A stretch of 64,000 bases of DNA from Rhabditophanes sp. KR3021 (taxonomy: Eukaryota; Nematoda; Chromadorea; Rhabditida; Alloionematidae): positions 3,658,001-3,722,000 of the forward strand of contig CAUJLY010000001.1 in the NCBI GenBank assembly GCA_963281155.1, read 5' to 3'. The notes under the pieces were generated by a model that was not told the DNA's origin, searched no databases, and worked only from the letters and a program-made list of their open reading frames with translations. Made by a program: the position numbers and the translations under genes. This document shows, piece by piece, positions 60,219 through 64,000 of the stretch. Position 1 is the stretch's first letter. Each line of letters starts with the position of its first letter.

Positions 60219-62801
60219 ATGGCAGACGATAAGAAGAGAGCAATGGAAGAAAAGAAGAGGCAATTAGCCGAAATCAGGGAGAGAAAAAAGAGGCAAGAAG
60301 CAGAATCCCAGATTCAGAAAGCAGAAAGAGCTAATGCCGCTACAAATAGTAGGTTATATACGATTAGGTATTCAATTAATCATTTCATTTATAGCTATTG
60401 AGGAAGTTTCAAGACGATACACATTTGACGGGCACGAATTGCAAAATATGCTCAATAGTATCGGCATGTCAACTGACACAACTGTCAATTTGCCAAAAGC
60501 ATCCTTGGCCCCAAATATGCTAAATGACCTCAATAGGGATCACTTCAAGGTTCCGTCTGTTCCAACACTAAGACCCAGTGCCTTGAATTTAGAAGGTACC
60601 GAAGCTTCCATTGATTCATTCCCACCATCGTCTAAGCAATCTTACAGCAAACTTACTCAAACAGACGACGATCGTTTGCAACATGGTGAGTTCGTTGGAA
60701 GCCTAGAATTTATTGATGAATTAGGGGAGCATTACATGGGCCAAGCAAAACATCAACGCCATATTTCCTGCGATGAAAGTCCTTCGGTTGAGGTACAGCA
60801 ATTGCTTACTCAGTCGGGCTTCTCTATTCGTCACAATGAAATCACTAAAACAGAAGAAGTAGTTGTCAAAGAAGTGGAAATCAAACCCCAGCCTGAACCT
60901 TTAACTGAAATGGAAAGAGACCAATTTGTAAAAAAGAATTTATCCAGTTCAATTGAATCGACCTTTAAATTATTTTCAAGAGCTTTAGCTGAAGAGGCTT
61001 ATGTAAATGCCAATTATGCATCCAACAAAATGGATAAACCAAATGGGGCCCCTGGACAAAAATTGACATTAGACAGAGTATTCCACAATGAAAAATTGGC
61101 TAAGAAATTTGTTTGCTCAATAGATTATTCCGAGACTCATAATGAATTAGTTGCAGTAGCATATGATAGTCCACAATATATGGCCACCGAACCTGGGAGT
61201 ATAGTAAATATTTGGAACTTGCGTTTTAAAGTGGCTGAACCGGAGTTTGAGTTGTACAGTCCAACAAGATTGACATGTGCCGCTTTTGGCAAATTTAACT
61301 CCAACATAATTATTGGTGGATGTTACAGCGGTAAATTACATAATTAAATAGAAGGGAATTAAAATAATACAAAAATTAAGAAATCTTATTCCTTCTCAGC
61401 ACTTTGTTAGCTGTTGGTGGCTGGATGACTTGGGCAATACTATCATAAACATCTCTAAAAACTGGCATACCTTTGATCAAAGTGCTTCTAACATTTTTGA
61501 GATAACACTTGTGGTAGTCAATGTCTTCTCTTTTAGACTCATCAAACCAATTTTGGACGTCAAAAATATTAAGAGATTGTTAATGGAATTTAGAAACAAA
61601 AATTACTTCTAATTAGATCTTTATTGTCGATACAACCTCCTAATTTTGCTATGGGGTATTTTAAAAACACCAATTTACATCTATTTGGTGAGAATTGTTT
61701 AGTTAAATTTTGGTGTAAATTAACACTTTAGAGCAAACACACGCTAATTCAAAGGGTGCTAAAAGGGGTTGTTCAAAAAGTCATAATTTGCATATTTATT
61801 TTTTAATAATAATTACGGGTTTGATTTAGGCCAAATTTGCATGTGGGATACAAGAGATTCAAGACGTACTCCAATTCAAAAGAGTCCAGTTAGTCTTAGT
61901 GCTCATACTCACCCAATTAACTCCTTGAAAATTATTGGGAATCAAAGTGCTAACAACATTGTTACCATTTCTACAGAAGGAAGAATGTGTTCATGGTCAA
62001 TCGAAAATCTAACTCAGCCTGCAGAAACATTGAATCTTATGCATGATTCAAAGCAAATTTCTGCTAATTCATTATCTTTTTTCCATAATGACATGAATAA
62101 TTTTGCCATTGGAGGTGAAGATAGTGTCTTGTACCATGGATCTTATCATGCCAACAAATCTTTGATAGCAATTAGTGATAAGTGGAATCATTATGGGCCC
62201 ATTTCAGCTGTTGATATGCATAGAGCTAATGAAAATTCAAAGTTCGCTCCTTTATGTTTGACTGGATCACTGGGTAAGTTTTGATATGATATACAATAAC
62301 CATTTTTTGTACAGATTGGAGTGTAAAGTTATGGAATCTGAAGGAAAACAAATTAGTCTATCATTTCGATAATCATGCTAATTATGTTACAGATGTTGCA
62401 TGGTCTCCTGTACGGCCAGGTGTTTTCGTTTCTACTGATGCTGATGGAAAGGTAAACTACTTTTGATTGGTTATTTAATGACATTTTAGATCTTCCTTTG
62501 GAATATTAATGAATCGGTAGAAAGTCCAGTTTCAACGATTACATTGGATGGAGATGTGTCAATTAAGAAAATTCTATGGTCCAAAACAGGCCATCATCTT
62601 TACGTAGGAGATACAGTAGGACGTTTACATATTTTCAAAGCAGATGAAACTGTATATACTCCTAAAGCAGATGAATCAGAACGACTCGATGATTATTTGT
62701 CCGAGGCCTACATGAAATGTCAGGAAAAAGTCAAGTTCTGCCCTAGCACTGATAAAGAAAACGTTTCGACCAATATGGTTTTACCTGCCGCCACTAAGTA
62801 A
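60219..62801 (+). CDS. DYNC1I: Cytoplasmic dynein 1 intermediate chain
   Basis: Five exons in phase: 60219-60348, 60395-61330, 61830-62273, 62315-62451 and 62490-62801; 652 residues (human DYNC1I2 is 638). The N-terminal coiled coil (KKRAMEEKKRQLAEIRERKK) binds p150-Glued/NudE. A Thr-Gln-Thr LC8-type site is seen in SKLTQTDDD. Seven-bladed WD propeller pieces include CSIDYSETHNELVAVAY, GSIVNIWNLRFK, GGCYSGQICMWDTRDSRRTP, DWSVKLWNLK, YVTDVAWSPVRPGVFVSTDADGK and LHIFKADE. It links the dynein heavy chain to cargo adaptors and light chains. Intron 2 (499 nt) holds an antisense coding-like fragment. Confidence 0.95.
61376..61579 (-). pseudogene. Antisense coding-like fragment in dynein IC intron 2
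   Basis: A minus-strand frame of 67 codons without ATG reads NIFDVQNWFDESKRED, HKCYLKNVRSTLIKGMPVF and RDVYDSIAQVIQPPTANK before a TAA at 61376. It is lysine- and aspartate-balanced and protein-like, unlike the surrounding AT-rich intron. I recognise no family. Like the nuclease remnants it is antisense inside a long intron. Confidence 0.4.
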
Positions 62802-63748
62802 TCTATGACTTTAAACATGAAATGTATGTTGTGCGTATTTTAAATTATACGATGCTGTTATATTTTAATGAACGTTGAAGTCAAATAATATTTATATCAT
62901 TCAATTTGATTTCATAAAGCATAAAATATTTATTGTCTTTAAAATTATCCTTATTAACAAATTAATTAAATACAAAAATAATCCCCGCAAATAAGTAGAT
63001 TCAATAATTGGTTCAAACTTTCAAAAAATACTTGTGTTAAACAGCTCAAAGATAGATCAAAATAAGTCAAGTTAGTGAATACTATTTGCAGCATATAATA
63101 CGTAGATGTATATTTTGGATTAAAAACAATCTAGAAATCGAATATATTTAAAGTTTTAATGTTATAAGTATCTTTACTAAAAAGTGAATAAAACTTTATG
63201 AGACAAGTCATAATTCTGGCATTGTAAAAGTTTATATAAGAAGAAACAACAAACTTAAAAATACAAACTAAATAAACTTGATTGGTACTTTTCATATGAT
63301 GTCCTTATACAAATATTTTAATTAGTGATTTTTAATTCAACAATCGTGATACCCGAAGACATTCAAATTTCGATAAATAACTTAAATAATTTTTTAACAA
63401 TTTAAATAAGCAGTCATTATTATTCTAAAACACCTCAAATAATTGCCGGTATTAAAACATACAAAATAATAATTTAACATCAAGTTTTAATTAAAAGTGT
63501 TTTTAATAGTGTATGTTGTACTTTTTAACAATTATTCAAATATTTTAGTGGTATTAAAATTTAAGATAAAAACTATTGCAAAGACAAGTAATGAAATTAT
63601 TTAGAGATTTAAAAAAATAGAGCAGAAAAATATGGCACAGGTTTTATTTTCAAGCAAAATTCATTCAATGATCATCTAATCATGTGCTATAACATTTTTT
63701 CATTCTTTCTTTGAACAAAAAATAAGAAATCACCTAAATATCAGAGTT
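62802..63748. other. Intergenic, no gene seen
   Basis: Very AT-rich 3' flanks of two convergent genes. AATAAA-type signals are present. Confidence 0.4.
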
Positions 63749-64000
63749 TCACAAATCAAGTAGCTTGCCATCTGAAGAAATGTAGGGTGTATTGGGATAA
63801 TTCTCCTTAATGTCCTTCACAGTTGCATTAGCAAGAGTATCAAACTTTAAAATGTCATTTTTGGCGATTGGGTGGTAGCTATTGTTGGAAGACCCGATGG
63901 CGATTCAGTGGTAGCTATTGTTGGAAGACCTGATGGCGATTGGGTGGTAGCTGTTGTTGGAGAACCTGATGGCGATTCGGGGGTAGTAGTTGTTGGAGGA
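63749..64000 (-). CDS. C-terminus of a Thr/Pro/Ser-repeat (mucin-like) protein, cut by the right edge
   Basis: Reading in from the right edge, a 14-residue repeat of the form [P]-T-[TI]-[AT]-T-T-[QE]-S-P-S-G-[LS] occurs about 3.5 times (SPSGLPTIATTE, SPSGSPTTATTQ), typical of O-glycosylated mucin-like stalks. In this frame a TAA comes at 63847 just after the repeats. In a different frame the region below the repeats reads NDILKFDTLANATVKDIKEN then TPYISSDGKLLDL and ends at TGA 63749, which looks like a genuine C-terminus. Either a frameshift or a very short intron lies at about 63860. The N-terminal part is outside the window. Confidence 0.55.
63862..64000. repeat. 42-bp coding tandem repeat
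   Basis: About 3.3 copies of a 42-bp unit around GGCGATTGGGTGGTAGCTAT, continuing to the right edge. The period is a multiple of three, so the repeat keeps frame and encodes the 14-residue Thr/Pro/Ser unit on the minus strand. Copies differ by a few bases. Confidence 0.85.

Noticed and set aside
63862..64000. Possible CRISPR-like array
   Set aside because: Repeats are head-to-tail with no unique spacers, the period is a coding multiple of three, and the genome is eukaryotic.

Overview
This window reads as nuclear DNA of a compact, AT-rich bilaterian-type animal. Genes are close together. Introns are mostly 35-70 nt with GTAAG-type donors and TTTTAG/TTTCAG acceptors. The gene set is animal or opisthokont: a Frizzled-type cysteine-rich domain, a neuronal calcium sensor with EF-hands, MED4, cytoplasmic dynein intermediate chain, cyclin H, ELP4, SERAC1, HSP90 ending in MEEVD and VCP/p97. 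I cannot name the species; a small-genome invertebrate (orthonectid, rotifer, nematode or similar) fits. Several start codons sit directly after an acceptor-like TTTNAG, which suggests 5'UTR introns or spliced-leader trans-splicing.

Layout. 0-9 kb: an N-terminal stub, a short secreted Frizzled-CRD protein, small membrane ORFs, DLST (2-oxoglutarate dehydrogenase E2), a secreted dynein-light-chain-like protein, and HSP90 with a readable heat-shock promoter. 9-16 kb: adenosine kinase and a membrane-anchored two-domain rhodanese, each carrying a foreign nuclease-like gene antisense in a long intron. 17.1-19.1 kb: a DNA transposon with TIRs of about 480 bp. 19-28 kb: MED4, a coiled-coil gene, SERAC1 and an unidentified six-exon gene. 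28.7-31.7 kb is gene-poor. 31.7-38.5 kb: COX10, a DEAD-box pseudo-helicase, two unidentified genes and an NCS-family EF-hand gene. 38.5-41 kb is gene-poor. 41-46 kb: cyclin H, ELP4, MTG1 and an unidentified acidic protein. 46-51 kb: an AT-hook protein, a type I membrane glycoprotein-like gene, a broken UTP18-like WD copy and an acid lipase. 51-55 kb: RPS23 and VCP. 55-60 kb: a broken HExxH protease, an acidic secreted protein, an unidentified gene and an ENTPD nucleotidase. 60-64 kb: dynein intermediate chain, then the end of a Ser/Thr/Pro-repeat protein cut by the right edge.

The strongest unusual signal is nuclease-like genes lodged in or beside host genes. A dispersed family (at least four copies: 2.9, 9.3-10.4, 36.3 and 45.7-46.3 kb, perhaps a fifth at 22.8 kb) combines a CCHC zinc knuckle (seen in two copies) with a GIY-YIG-like nuclease domain resembling the ANKLE1/LEM-3 type. 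A separate nested gene in the rhodanese intron has repeated NUMOD4-like modules and an HNH domain, split by its own short introns. Both types are broken by single-base frameshifts. Similar one-base slips, mostly in homopolymers, occur in genes expected to be functional (VCP, SERAC1, ENTPD), so assembly error must be separated from real decay.
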